Made by a program: the position numbers and the translations under genes. Shown in pieces: positions 45,994-57,170 of a stretch of 64,000 nt of DNA. The notes below the pieces were generated by a model that did no database searches, had not been told where the DNA came from, and saw nothing but the letters and a program-made list of their open reading frames with translations. Each line of letters opens with the position of its first letter. Positions within the stretch are counted from its first letter, which is position 1. Origin of the DNA: Pascua guehoae. Lineage: Eukaryota > Basidiomycota > Tremellomycetes > Trichosporonales > Trichosporonaceae. Where the stretch lies: the NCBI GenBank assembly GCA_001600415.1, contig BCJX01000012.1:1052060-1116059 (forward strand), given 5' to 3'.

Positions 45994-46377
45994 GACGAGG
46001 TGAACGACGCAAAGAAGGGTCGAGAAGAAGAAGGTTACCGGACAGACACACATACATGTTCACAGCATTGTACCATGCATCACCAATGGCTGCCTTTGGG
46101 GCACGATCATTCGTGTCGGCTCCCAACTGCTTGTACATGTCAGCGTTACGTGCCAACTCCATTTAACACTGATGAAAGTCTACTATCGGGCTTGATAACA
46201 CCCACCTCGCTTCACAGGTACACCAACTGTAGCCATGCCGTCCAGTCTGCACCTGGCTAGTGGATGTGTCCAACCTGACACAGCACAGCGGACACTACGA
46301 CTGTGCCTCGAGCCTGTCGGCCCAGCCCTTCCAAACGCCTAGCGACCAGAGCCGCTTGCAAATACCACAAACAGATC

Positions 46378-46469
46378 GGGCGTGTAGCTCAGTGGTAGAG
46401 CGTCCGTTTTGCATTGATCTCGCGACTTGCGAATACTGAAGGTCTGGCGTTCAATCCGCCACTCGTCCA
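46378..46469 (+). tRNA. tRNA-Ala(UGC), copy 1, with 20-nt intron
   Basis: Acceptor stem GGGCGTG pairs with CTCGTCC, including the G3-U70 pair that defines alanine tRNA; discriminator A. D arm GCTCAGTGGTAGAGC, T arm TGGCG-TTCAATC-CGCCA. Anticodon loop TTTGCA-T is interrupted after position 37. The spliced length is 72 nt. The anticodon stem (TCCGT with ACTGA) has a central C-U mismatch. A TTTT Pol III terminator follows within a few bases. Confidence 0.85.
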
Positions 46470-46625
46470 TCTTTTGCTCCTCATTCTGCCCGACAGTTTG
46501 TTGGCAACTTGCCTCGGGCCTTGCTTGGCATGATGGCGGTCAGAGGATGAAAGAGCACCCAGTTGGTGTCCCTATATTGCACCATCGTGCTCCCCGCGAC
46601 CACAGTGAAAGCCATCCACAGAACG

Positions 46626-46713
46626 GGGCGTGTAGCTCAGTGGTAGAGCGTCCGTTTTGCATTGACATCTCGAGCAGTACTGAAGGCCTGGCGTTCAATC
46701 CGCCACTCGTCCA
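46626..46713 (+). tRNA. tRNA-Ala(UGC), copy 2, with 16-nt intron
   Basis: The mature sequence differs from copy 1 at one visible base of the variable region (AGGCC for AGGTC). The intron is shorter and contains CTCGAG. The same anticodon-stem mismatch and TTTT terminator are present. Confidence 0.85.
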
Positions 46714-46984
46714 TCTTTTGCTCGCCGCTCATGCTAGCACCTGATGTTGATCACTACGCAGTGGTCGACAGAGCGGCTGCGGCTGCCTCCTGACTGGCGC
46801 TCGGGGTTGCTTGACTCAAAGCCTCGAATCTTGGGCCTTGCGGTACGGTAGAAGTGGTATGGGTGTGGCGAAACGCATTGGGAGTCGCAATCTGTTGGAC
46901 GGCACTGTACTGCTGTACTGTTGCACTGTACCATCGGACTGTCGGCTCGGCGGCGGCAGTCTCGGCCACCCCACACACAGAACA

Positions 46985-47072
46985 GGGCGTGTAGCTCAGT
47001 GGTAGAGCGTCCGTTTTGCATTGACATTTCGAGCAGTACTGAAGGCCTGGCGTTCAATCCGCCACTCGTCCA
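46985..47072 (+). tRNA. tRNA-Ala(UGC), copy 3, with 16-nt intron
   Basis: Identical to copy 2 except one intron base (CATTTCGAG for CATCTCGAG). Short flanks on both sides are also shared with the other copies, showing recent segmental duplication. Confidence 0.85.
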
Positions 47073-48179
47073 TCTTTTGCTTTTGCTGCCAGCTCTCTGG
47101 CGCGCCAGATCCCCAAACAGCCCTGTGGGTTGGCCAACGCCCATCTGAGGCATGATGGCAGTCAGAAGAGAGGCAGCCCCGCATCCCAATATCCCTTTAG
47201 CACCATGCTGTCAGCGGTCAACGTTCGCAACTCTGGGTGTGTGCCTGTGCCTTTCATGTGAGCAGTGCCGGGAACAGCGCTCTCATGCCGAGCCTGTATG
47301 ACGATTGATGCCGAGGTCACGCCGTGCGGGAGAATAGGTCTGCGGTTGTCGCACTGGCCACTTGTGCGTCGGTACCCTTGAAAGGAGGCGGCTCTGAAAT
47401 GCAGCAGATAATTGTTGTGAGCGGCAGCCGGTCGCTGATTAGTGTAGACCGCCGGCTTCCTAACACTGAGTCAAGAACCGCCGAGGAGTACCAAACATTG
47501 ACGAGATGGTGTGGCATGTGAGCCAGTCTTAACGATTCCAAGCTCGAATGCCTTGTTCACGCGGCTTTCAACCTAGGGAAAGGCCTTCATCGCGCCTTGC
47601 GGACGCGGCAGACATCGTAGTTGACAGGCGCAAAGTAGTGAGCATTTATCATGACGTGGCCACGACGTCACCGGCCTCCGCTGCATTTCCTTGTACCAGA
47701 TCAGCATGTTAGAGTAGTCAGTCATCCGAGGGGCAGTTAGACGGCCGTGATACCTCTGTCCTGCAAGCCAGCCAGTATACATCCCATTACAACCCCAAAC
47801 TTGGGTCCGCCCTCCCTTCATCCGCGTCCACCCGACCCACTCGAAGAAACTGGGCGATCATATATTTTTTTGGTTGTTTTAAATTGGTTTTGTTGTTGCG
47901 GTCAATAAGTCGCACTCCTGCCCGATCCAGTCGGCAAAGGCAAACCCGGCGATGTTTTTTGGTCTTTGGGGAGTTTTGTGTCCAAGATCCAAGAACAGAA
48001 CAGCCCGTCATTCGGCGAGCACACGGTGTTGAACGTGTTTTGCTTGTTTGCGAATATGTTTCCGATCCCACCCATCCCGACGTCCATGGCTGCCGTCGCC
48101 TTTTGATGATTTGTCGTGGCTTTTGTCTCGATGGCCTTTCGGTGGCCTTTCGATGGCCAGTGGGTGCAGAGTTGGGTGC
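47073..48179. other. intergenic, duplicated tRNA flank then no gene
   Basis: The first 150 bp repeat the 3' flank of tRNA-Ala copy 1 in degenerate form (GGCATGATGGCAGTCAGA and onward). The rest is the 3' side of the zinc-cluster gene; no gene seen. Confidence 0.55.
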
Positions 48180-49687
48180 CTACTTGCTCTTGCGCGGGCC
48201 GTTCCACGGCTTGAGAGAGCACCGCTGGTTGGTGGCGGTGCAGTCGAGGCACTTGTGGCCCTCCTCCTGCAGGCACCGGGTGCCGCGGCGCGCGCAACGG
48301 GTGCACGGCCTGGGGACGGGGCGGCCGTTGTGGCGCGCGCGCTCGGTGCGGCGGAGGCGGTAGAAGGTCTGGGATGTTAGTGTGGACTTTCGGGCGGGGG
48401 TGTAGGGTTTGGTGGGGGAGGGGTGTTTGGAGTGGGATGGCGTGGTGAGCAGATGGGGGAGGGGAGGTGGGTCGTTGGTGAGGCAGGGTGATAGATGAGA
48501 TGGAAGAACGAGGGGAGATGCAAGGTACTCACGTTGAGCGACGATCCGCCGTTGGGGCCGAGCGAGTTGCGGGTGCGGCGCGCAGCACCTGCCTTGCGGC
48601 CTGCGCCGGCCTGGGCGCGAGTGCGCACGGTGCGGCTGGCGGCGGTGCGCACGGGAGCTGCGGCGCCGTTGTTGTTGATGATCGCAGCCTTGGTCGCGGT
48701 GCGGGTGCCGGTGCGGGCGTTACCGCCGTTGTTGTTGGCGCGGGCAATGTCATACCTCACCTGCCCGGCAAGCCTGGTGGCCTCGCGGAACCGGCGGACA
48801 TGGTAGTCGTGCATGGCCTGCGGGGCGCGCGCTTGGGTGAGGGCGGTACGGAGGGCGAAGAACCACTGCACCGTGGCCGGGAGGCGGAGGGCGGCATCGC
48901 GCGCGGGACCGGGGGGCGCACGGACCGCGACGGCGGCGAGGTAGCGCGCAGAGTTTGCAAGGGCCGGGGGCACGGCGGAGGTGGCTGCGGTGGCGCGGGT
49001 GGTGGGCGCGGCGAGGGCGCGGTGGACGCGCTGGGCGAGTTGGTTGATGCGGGCGAGGCGGGTGGCGGCCGCAGAGGCGCGGGTGGTGCGGGCCGCGGCG
49101 GTGGTGGGTGAGCCAGCGGCGCCGGGAGTGCCCCGAGTGGTGTTGGGGGTGGTGTTGGTGGTGGTGGCGTTGGTGACTGCCTTGGCTCGCATGGTGGCGA
49201 TGCTGCCCTGGGTGACCCTGGTGGCGGGGATGGGGCGCAGGCCCGCGGCGCGGAGGGCGGTGGCGGACGGCTCGCGGGTGACGGCCGGGGTGGTGCCACG
49301 TGGGCCACGTGGAGAGCGGCGGGCGGCGGTGGCGGTGGCGGTGGCGGCACCAGAGGAGGTGGTGGTGCTGGGGGTGGCCACGGCGGAGGTAGCGAGCGAG
49401 GCACGAGAGGCAGCACGGGTGGCAACGGGACCGGGAGCGGGGCGGATGACGAGAGCCATGCTGTCGTTGGCCGCAGGAGCAGGGGCCGCAGGGGTGGTGT
49501 TCGCTGGGGCAGTCTCAGGGGCGGGAGCCTCAGGGGCACGGGCTGCAGCCGCACGGGCGCCAGCGAGACGGGCGGTGGCGGCGTTGGCAATGGCCGTGAC
49601 GCGAAGTGGGGTGGGGGCGGCCCCACGGGGTGCACGGATGCGCAGCTTCTGGTGCTGGGACTTGGGCTGGGACTGGGACTGGGCCAT
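48180..49687 (-). CDS. Ala/Thr/Arg-rich protein with C-terminal Zn2Cys6-type cluster, 447 aa
   Basis: Exon 1 (49687-48533) begins MAQSQSQPKSQHQKLRIRAP and codes about 385 residues dominated by Ala, Thr, Pro and Arg. One more ordered part is LPATVQWFFALRTALTQARA then AMHDYHVRRFREATRLAGQV. A 164-nt intron in phase 0 leads to exon 2 (48368-48180), whose 62 residues start TFYRLRRTERARHNGRPVPR and contain cysteines spaced CX2CX6CX7CX2CX6C. That is exactly the GAL4-type zinc-cluster spacing, with basic residues around it. In GAL4 proteins the cluster is normally N-terminal and followed by a fungal transcription-factor domain; here it is at the extreme C-terminus and no such domain is seen. A DNA-binding or chromatin role is inferred. 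A TATA box and two E-boxes lie upstream. Confidence 0.72.
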
Positions 49688-49869
49688 GGTGCTGCTTATG
49701 TAACTGCGCAGTACAAGTGCTGGTGGGCAGGGAAGTGTATGGTGGGGTGGGGGTGGGTGGCTGGTGGGTGGGGTGTGGGGGTGAGGGGGAGCTGTATGGT
49801 GGGGAGGGGTGGCTGTGTGATTTGGAGGGTGGTGGGGGGTATGGGAAATGGAGTCTGACCCCTTGCTCC

Positions 49870-49876
49870 TTATATA
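49870..49876 (-). promoter_or_regulatory. TATA box of the zinc-cluster gene
   Basis: TATATAAG on the minus strand, 183 bp upstream of the ATG and followed by a C/A-rich leader. Confidence 0.5.
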
Positions 49877-50021
49877 TGTTTTTTGAGTGGCAAATCGTAA
49901 AGGCAAGAGCCAATCAGAAAAGTCCCTCACTCTGCGTTGCGAATCGCGTCAAAGGCGACATCGATTCGTGTCGAACCTGTCACGATCTGGACGACTTAGT
50001 CGTTTCTACGTGGTGTCGAAA

Positions 50022-50049
50022 TCACGTGACCGACAATCACGTGACGTCA
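50022..50049. promoter_or_regulatory. two TCACGTGA sites and an overlapping CRE (TGACGTCA)
   Basis: TCACGTGA at 50022-50029 and 50037-50044; the second overlaps a perfect TGACGTCA at 50042-50049. About 335-360 bp upstream of the zinc-cluster gene. bHLH and bZIP binding is inferred from the motifs only. Confidence 0.45.
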
Positions 50050-51473
50050 CGACCTCCACCCGCACGGTCCGGTTCGCCACTCGAGACAACAAGCGACAAG
50101 AAATCATGCACGTCGTCTTGACAGCACACAGCACACGCTTCACGACGCTTCGCGAAGCACACACACGGTACTGTCACCCGTGCATGTCGGCGCTACTACT
50201 AAGAGGCTCTATCGCCGACCCAGAGTGCCACGCTTGTAGACTAGGCCCAACTCCGTATCCCCCGCGCAGCTCCTGCTCGTACGCTCGCTAGGGTACTTAG
50301 TTCAGCGCCGTCCGTAGTTTGTATCTCCAAGCCATGCAACTACAAGTCTAGTCTCGACAACCAGTTGCCTCGGCACTTGCTCCCTCCGACACCTCCGCGG
50401 CGCCACCTCCGTCTCCGCTCCGTCCTTCCGTCCTTCCACGTCCCCCTCCGCGTGCGTGTCGCAGCAACCCCCTGGCCCCGGTGCCTTCCTCTAGGTCGTC
50501 AATCCCGTGAGTCCGACGCCGTCTTGCAGGTCGAGACGGAGTCGCGGTGTTAGGTTTGTGTTCGGTTCCCAAGCCTCCACCGTTCGGCTCGTGACAGAAC
50601 CCCACAGAATTGGATCAGCCAATAGCATAATTTCCTCATCCCTGAGCCGTTTCCGGACCCGGATGGCCTCCGGATTCGGTCAGGTGACTTGGTCTGTTTC
50701 CCATGCCAAGTCCGCGTTTCCCATGCCGAGTCTGCGTTTCCCACACTAGTGTGGGAAAATGTGCCATCTGAAGGAAACAGAGTTTGAGGATGGTGCATGT
50801 GCAGCCAAAGAGCCTGCTTCGGCTTTTGGGAGGAATGGGTGGATGGAGTGGGTCAGAGGTTGGACTCCAGAGGCTAGTTGATTAGCCTCGTTGTAATTGG
50901 GCAACGGGACGGATTAGCTTCCGCCGTAATCACCACTCGCTGGCGTTCGAACCGTTTTCGCCATGAGCCTCACCCACGGGCAGAAGCATGAATGCGTGCA
51001 TGGCTTGCCCGTGGATGCAGCTGCATTGGTCTCGAGTACTATAGACATGGACCCATCGCATCATGGGACAGGTGCATATCGCATTCTAGCTGCTCTCGGC
51101 GTCGGCATAAGCGGGTTCGCGACCGGTTCTGCTGGCGGAGGACGGGTGATGGAGCCCGTGCCTGAGAATAACGTCAACCCCCACGCACAACTGACCGCGG
51201 CCAGCGACTTCAAAACCGCTTCACAACACCATCCATACCATCCAACGCCCATGTTCGGCTCGCTCACACCAAAAACTCTGAGCCCATGCCCTCTGCACGA
51301 TCTGGTGGGAACGCAACGAGGGACAGGAGCAACCGTGGAGCCAAAGGCCGGGAATGACGGCGTCGGGCTACCATGGGCTCGGCTTGGGTTGACGAAGGCA
51401 AGCCGTCTCTGCGCCCATGGTTCTCGTCCCCTACACATCTGACAGCAGGTGTGCGTAGAAGCAAAAGGATGGT
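50050..51473. other. intergenic with palindromes
   Basis: Holds a 12-bp palindrome GCTTCGCGAAGC at 50147-50158, two tandem 20-bp copies of TTTCCCATGCC(A/G)AGTC-GCG, and a 22-bp perfect palindrome at 50737-50758. Open frames on both strands lack support. Confidence 0.5.
50737..50758. repeat. 22-bp perfect palindrome
   Basis: The half-site TTTCCCACACT is followed directly by its reverse complement. The half-site is related to the TTTCCCATGC direct repeats just upstream. Confidence 0.9.
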
Positions 51474-51555
51474 CTCTCTGTCGGAGAGTCGAACTCCGCT
51501 CTCCCGCGTTCACAGAAGTGACAAGCGAGCATACTAACCGATATACGAACAGAGA
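51474..51555 (-). tRNA. tRNA-Asp(GUC) with 10-nt intron
   Basis: Acceptor stem TCTCTGT pairs perfectly with ACAGAGA; discriminator G as expected for Asp. T arm CGGAG-TTCGACT-CTCCG. Anticodon stem CTCGC with GCGGG, loop TTGTCA-C interrupted after position 37 by CTTCTGTGAA. The spliced length is 72 nt. The D arm has the weak-pairing ATCGGTTAGTAT form usual for fungal tRNA-Asp. Confidence 0.85.
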
Positions 51556-54500
51556 TGATCTGTCTTGCGTGTTGACGGCTGCCACGCGGCTGGGTACTGA
51601 TAGACTACTCACAAGTGTCTGCGCGCTTGGGTATCTGGCACATATACTCACGCCCACCGACGATGCCAATGACGACAGAGTCCAGCTACCGTCTCGTCCT
51701 CGAGCCATGTGTTGACCGCCCGGTGTGTGATCAAGCGTCACATCGCCGAGACGCTCATCCCCACAACTCAGCACGCCACCAGTGCCCAGGCAGTGCCAGG
51801 ACCAGGTCTGGACCACTGCGTCGCCCGCACACAACACATATGGCTCATGGTGGGGAAATGTGTGCCACTTCTCATCTCGCTTAGAAGGCAACAGAGTGGC
51901 GTTGTGCACGCAGACGCCAGAGAGTCCAGACTCGACAAACGCCCTGTATCGTTCCACCACGAGCACTTTACCGAGACAGAATACGACACCTGTCAGTAGG
52001 CGGGCCGTGTGGGTGAGGTGCACGCGACCAAGAGGAGATGTCCCTCTTGGTGCGAGCTACCTTACTTGTACAAATTATCGGTCCCGCCGGCCCCGTCGCA
52101 GGCTGGTCACACATGGCGCGTGGCGTCGATCACGAGGAGACTTGGGGTGTCCGGTGTCAGGTGGCGGCGAATGTTGTCTAACGAAACCCGCGATCACTGA
52201 GGGGAGTGCAGCTGTGCTGCAGGGGATTGTCTCACATCCATCCCAAAGGGACAGAGAAAGCACGAGTGGGCAGGAGCTGTGTTTTCCTAATGCTAGTATT
52301 GAGGTTGGGTTTTGGCCTTGAAGATGACCTGCGCCACCTGTCACAACGGCGAGGACGTTGTCGCGCGACCAAATGCTGGCCGTCTCTGCAGAATGGAGTC
52401 GGGAGAAGCTTTAACCCGCATCTTTCTCGCATGGCTTTGCTCCAGCTCGATCTGAGTAGCAGTGCCACACGACAAACCCACAGGAAGGATGTTTTTGCAT
52501 CACGAACCGTGTGCGAGCTTTCGTGGGTCGCGTGACTGTCGCCAAGTACACGCGCCAGCAAGTACATGCCTGTTGAATGGCACACTAGGTGAGACTGGTA
52601 CGGGGGCAGCTGACCGAGGAGGAGGCTGGTTGACGGATGTGGCGGAATGCTCGCACGGAAACGCCACATGCAACTCCCAAATTCCAACCTGGGATCCATC
52701 GGGGCCAGTGCTCACGTATGCACGACGGTCAGTGCGCTCTCTGCCCCCGGAAAAGATGACAAAATAACCGAGGCCCCGAGCACGCTGCCCTGTCACCGGC
52801 GCCCCGCGGCCGCTGCCGCTCTCGCTGCCGGCGGTGACTGGTGGCGGATACCGCGGGTGCCGACGGCGCTCGGACCTCGGTGCCTTGGGGGTGAGAGGAA
52901 CCCGTATTATCACCTCTGCGGGGAAAAAAAGGTGGTCTGTGCTTGGGAGCGACCGCACGTTGCTCCTCTCTGAGACAGTCGTGGACATGAATGTCCCAGG
53001 GGCCTTGGGTTTCTTGGACCACTGCTGTGGTAATTCGTTCATTGTTCCCATGACGAGAACGTAGCGGTCTGCGCTGGCCCTCGTGTCCCTTGCCCCTATC
53101 CCTCTGACCCTTGGCGGCAGCCTTTGGATCTGTAAATGTTTCGCCGAGGCATCCGCACAACGAGGTCGGCCATGTGGACGAACCACATGGCTCGGGAGCT
53201 TGACACAATATTTCCAAGTGGAGATACCTGGTGAGCAGTGGCGCAAAAAGCAAATTTGGCACTCGTTATACAGGAACATCCACTTTGCGTGATTTTCCGC
53301 GTACCTAATCGCAATTCGCCACCGAAAGAGTCACCAGGCACTCGGAGGGAAAACAAGGATATGGTGTGGCTCGAACGTTCCTATAACCTCGTCTCGGTTC
53401 ACCACCACATTCCCCGTCCTGTCTTGCAGGTACCTGTATGACAATTTGTGCCTTTTGCACTTCCCCAGTGTCTACTGTAGGTTTTGCAGCAGAGGCTGAG
53501 CCGACTACTAAGGTACATGACCTGTTGCGAGCATTGTGCTGTGCGATCTGTGCGATCTGTGCGCAAGGGACAGAGGTTAGTTTACATTGCATCCTGCACA
53601 CCCCCAGTAATTTCCAGTGAGAATCTCGTAATTGACTGTGGAAACATTTAATAGCAAAACGATAGTTGCCACTGGGCTCATCCCCTGACTCGAGCACGGA
53701 CCACGCACCCCAGACAAAGATAGACTGGGGCGAAAATAAGGGAGGACCGTGCCCGGTATCCGTGCTCAAGGACAAGTACGGCACAAGTAACCGGAGAGAG
53801 CCGATTTGTTGATAATCAGTTGCACAATACTCACATGCGGATGGATCACCGGAAATTTTCGCTGGATTCCCGCTATGACCCCAAGGCACATCCAAACGAT
53901 CTGATAGGGTCCCACACACCATCTGCCGTTTGTTGTTTTGACCATGACTGCCCGCTGGGGAATCGGAGGGTGCTCTCCTGCGTACATCTCCGCCCGCTGA
54001 ATGGGAATGCTGCGCCGCCCAGCTGCTGTACAGAGGACATGAACTGAAGAAGCCGAGTCGGGCTTCTCCCTCTGGAGCTGACAAGGCGCCCGCCCACACA
54101 GGAATGTTATTGCAATCGGGAAATTATGAAGCGAGGCGCCACACACAAACAACAACAGACGATATAGAGAACGAGTAGTGCAGTGCACGCCCAGTTCGCC
54201 CAGGGATCAATCCAGCCTTCGAAACGGAGCCCCCTCGCACCCCTTGCACGGACCACACGCCCTGCATGCTCCGCACCGACACCTTTCCATCCTCCAGTAC
54301 GTTGCCACTTCCCAAAAGGGGATTACCGCCCGGACCTTGCGGTGTGTGCGTTTTTTTGTGTACCTGCCCCGATGCAGAGTGTGTGCACTGCGCACAGGGT
54401 AAGTTGGTGTGGCAAGGTTAAACAATGGGAAAATCCAAGAATGTGCCAAGGGGGGCTGACCTGAATCAGTGGCAAAGCTGTCATGAACGCGTCGTCTTCG

Positions 54501-55605
54501 CGAGAACGTGGTCCAAATTGACAAAAAATTCAACGCTTCAGCTGTGGTTTGTTGGTGTTAATCGGCTGAGGCCTTGTTGTGTACCACGGGGGAGTTGGTG
54601 TTGTGTGGTCCCGATGATAATCGCTTGAGGCTGCGACGAGCAGGTGGTGACCATGGAAATCACGGCCACTGAAAATCAATGGCGATCTTGGGCACTGCCT
54701 CGCTCCGGTTCACGCCCTCTTTGCCTTCGTCTCCACCGCACGCCCGCATCCCTGTGCACAGATCGCCCGTCAACGCATGTAAAAAGGCTAAACCACATCC
54801 CTGCAGCTCTGTTTTGACACATTGGGGAATGTCCCCCACTGACCTCAAGGCACAAGGCAGGACATGTCCTGAGTTCCTGATCTCCAGGCTTTCCTGTACG
54901 CTGACTGGCGCGTCTCAACTACACAACAGTGTGCGCGACATTCTGCCAAAGACATTTGGGAGCTGCACTTCTTCTTCTTGGCACACACGTCACCTCTCGT
55001 TGATCTTCGAGACCATGTGCCTTCCTCGGCACTTTACCAGGATCTTTCCCATCAGCTCGTGGTGCCCATTGATCCGTTCGCTCTTCCAGCGGCGTGGCCT
55101 CTGTCGACATCTAGGGCTGCACTCGGGTACTCGGGGGGCGCATTGACTCCCGCGAGTGGTGTCCGTGCGTGAGGATAGTGTGAAGTATTGGGCAACACAA
55201 GACAACACAACAGACAATCTATGCCCCTTTATGATCACCACAGCGTCCTCGCAGGGGGGCGAGACGGGGAAGGAAGAAAGGGGCACACACTCTGGGCGCA
55301 AGGGACCATTGTACTGGACTGTCATTTGCGCCTCGCTTCGCCCCCGAGCATGGGAATTGTCCAGACGCGTGCACACCCGTAGCCCCCCTCTCCCTCCCGA
55401 GAGGGTAGCGAGGAAGGACATGTCGAGGGAAGGTCAGGACAGGGGAGTATAGGGGGAGGTCGGCAAGTCAAGCTCGTCAGCTGGCCACTGACCCTCTCTC
55501 GTCATTTAAAACCCTCGCTCGCCGCCCAACTCTTTCTTCTTTCTTCCATCCTCTACCCACAATCCTTTTGGACACCAGAGCTCATCCCCCAAAAACTCGT
55601 CTACA
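51556..55605. other. 4-kb region without a defensible gene
   Basis: Long open frames exist on the minus strand (51600-52023, 52500-53279 and 53305-54099) but lack recognisable motifs, clear splice borders and consistent codon bias. I see no terminal repeats, reverse-transcriptase or transposase motifs. The last 150 bp are the pyrimidine-rich leader of the aquaporin gene. Confidence 0.45.
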
Positions 55606-57170
55606 ATGTCCAACTCCCCCGAGCCCATCCTTCCGGTCCACGTTGGTGACAATGGCGTCAAGCCTGACGAGCACTCCTCTGTCGCTCCCGGCAGCCTGGT
55701 GGCCCGCAACCGTGAGTAGACAGGTACCAATCTTCCTTTCCCATGCCGCAGCCTCCCGACTCCGACGTTCCTTGCCTCTCCGATGTCCTTGCATCTACGA
55801 GCGGTGACCAGGACGCACCCAACCTGGTGATCACTTTGCAAGGCACAGCCTCGTCATTGTCCATGCACCCCAGATCATGTGCTATCCCACAACAGACAAG
55901 CGCTAACGCCACAGACGGCATTGCTTGCATCGGCGAGTTCGTTGGCACAGCGATGTTCATTTGCCTCGCTCTTGGTGGTACCAGGTAAGCCTTCCTTCCG
56001 TCCCTTCCCTCCTCCTCTAGAGAACCGCCACAGTCTATTCCCAGAGACCGACCCTTGGGCCGACACGATGTGGCACCTCGGGGCCGACAGTCTCGGTCCG
56101 AGACCAACTCTGCCGTCCTTTCCCCGACGGCCCTGAGAGGACAATCGCCACCCCTTCCAGGTTCCACTGTCCTTTCCAGTATTCGCCTTCCGGCCCACGC
56201 TCACCCACCAGCGTCGCTCTCAACGCCGCGCACACTGTTACTGGCGTCGTCGATGGCGGCGCGTCGACTGCAAACACGTCCAACCTGTGAGTCTTGCATG
56301 TTCCGAGTCCTACCGATGGCGAGCGAGTGCCCGTGACGTTGTCGGGCGCACCGCGTGCCCTCTGACGACGCCTGAAACCTCTTACGACGAAGGGCACAAT
56401 GCCAAAGCATCTCGACATGCCAGCTGTGGACAGATCCTTGCTAACACCCAGTCTCTACATTGCCTTTTGCTTCGGCGTTGCTCTCTCCGTGTCCGTTTGG
56501 ATCTTCTTCCGCGTTTCGGGTGGTCTGTTCAACCCTGCCGTCACCTTGGCCTTTGTCCTGATTGGCGGTATTACCCCCATTCGTGCTGTCCTTCTCTTTA
56601 TCTCGCAGATCGCTGGTGCCCTTGCTGTGAGTCATATTACCTACATCTAACAGACCCTGGAGCCCATGTTGATGTCTGCAGGGATCTGCTCTTGCTTGGG
56701 CTCTGCAGCCCGGCCCGCTCCGCGCCGAGTCGACTCTTGGTGGCGGTGCATCGGTCGCACGCGGCTTCTGGATTGAGTTCTTCATGACTTTCCTCCTCGT
56801 CACGACCATCCTCTTCACCGCTGCCGAGAAGAACCGTGCGACGTTCATGGCGCCCCTGGCTATCGGCATGGCCCTGTTCATGGCCGAGCTGTGGTCGGTC
56901 CCGTTCACTGGCGGCTCGCTCAACCCCGCCCGTTCGCTCGGTCCCGCCGTCGTCAACAAGCACTTCCCCAGCCACCACTGGATTTACTGGATCGCACCGT
57001 GCTGCGGCGCCGCCCTTGCCGCCGCATTCTACAAGGCGCTCAAGTTCCTCAAGTACGAGTCCAACCTCGGCCCTGACTGTGACGACGACGGAAACACGTA
57101 CGGTCACCGCGGTGAGACCCGTGCTCGTCTCGACCGCATCGAGCGCCTTCTGCGCAACGTCCAGGTCTGA
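55606..57170 (+). CDS. aquaporin (MIP family), 321 aa, five exons
   Basis: A membrane water (possibly glycerol or gas) channel. Exons: 55606-55711, 55915-55984, 56161-56286, 56452-56626 and 56682-57170; the sum of 966 nt is in frame. The cytosolic N-terminus is about 36 residues. TM1 is IGEFVGTAMFICLALGGT. An extended first external loop with NTSN follows, then TM2 LYIAFCFGVALSVSVWIFF. The first pore motif is GGLFNPAVTLAFVL, then IRAVLLFISQIAGALA. TM4 is RGFWIEFFMTFLLVTTILFT, TM5 is APLAIGMALFMAELWSV, and the second pore motif is GGSLNPARSLGPAVV. TM6 ends in WIYWIAPCCGAALAAAFYK. The tail is acidic, then basic. Both NPA boxes are intact and the Arg after the second is present, typical of water-type channels. 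The start of exon 3 could lie 15 nt or so away. Confidence 0.92.

Noticed and set aside
48488..49703. Plus-strand frames of about 200-240 codons opposite the zinc-cluster gene
   Set aside because: Gly/Val/Ala low complexity mirroring the Ala/Thr codons of the minus-strand gene.
51061..52023. Minus-strand frame of 320 codons
   Set aside because: It reads straight through the tRNA-Asp gene, so at least its 3' half cannot be a normal protein gene; the 5' part has no recognised motif.
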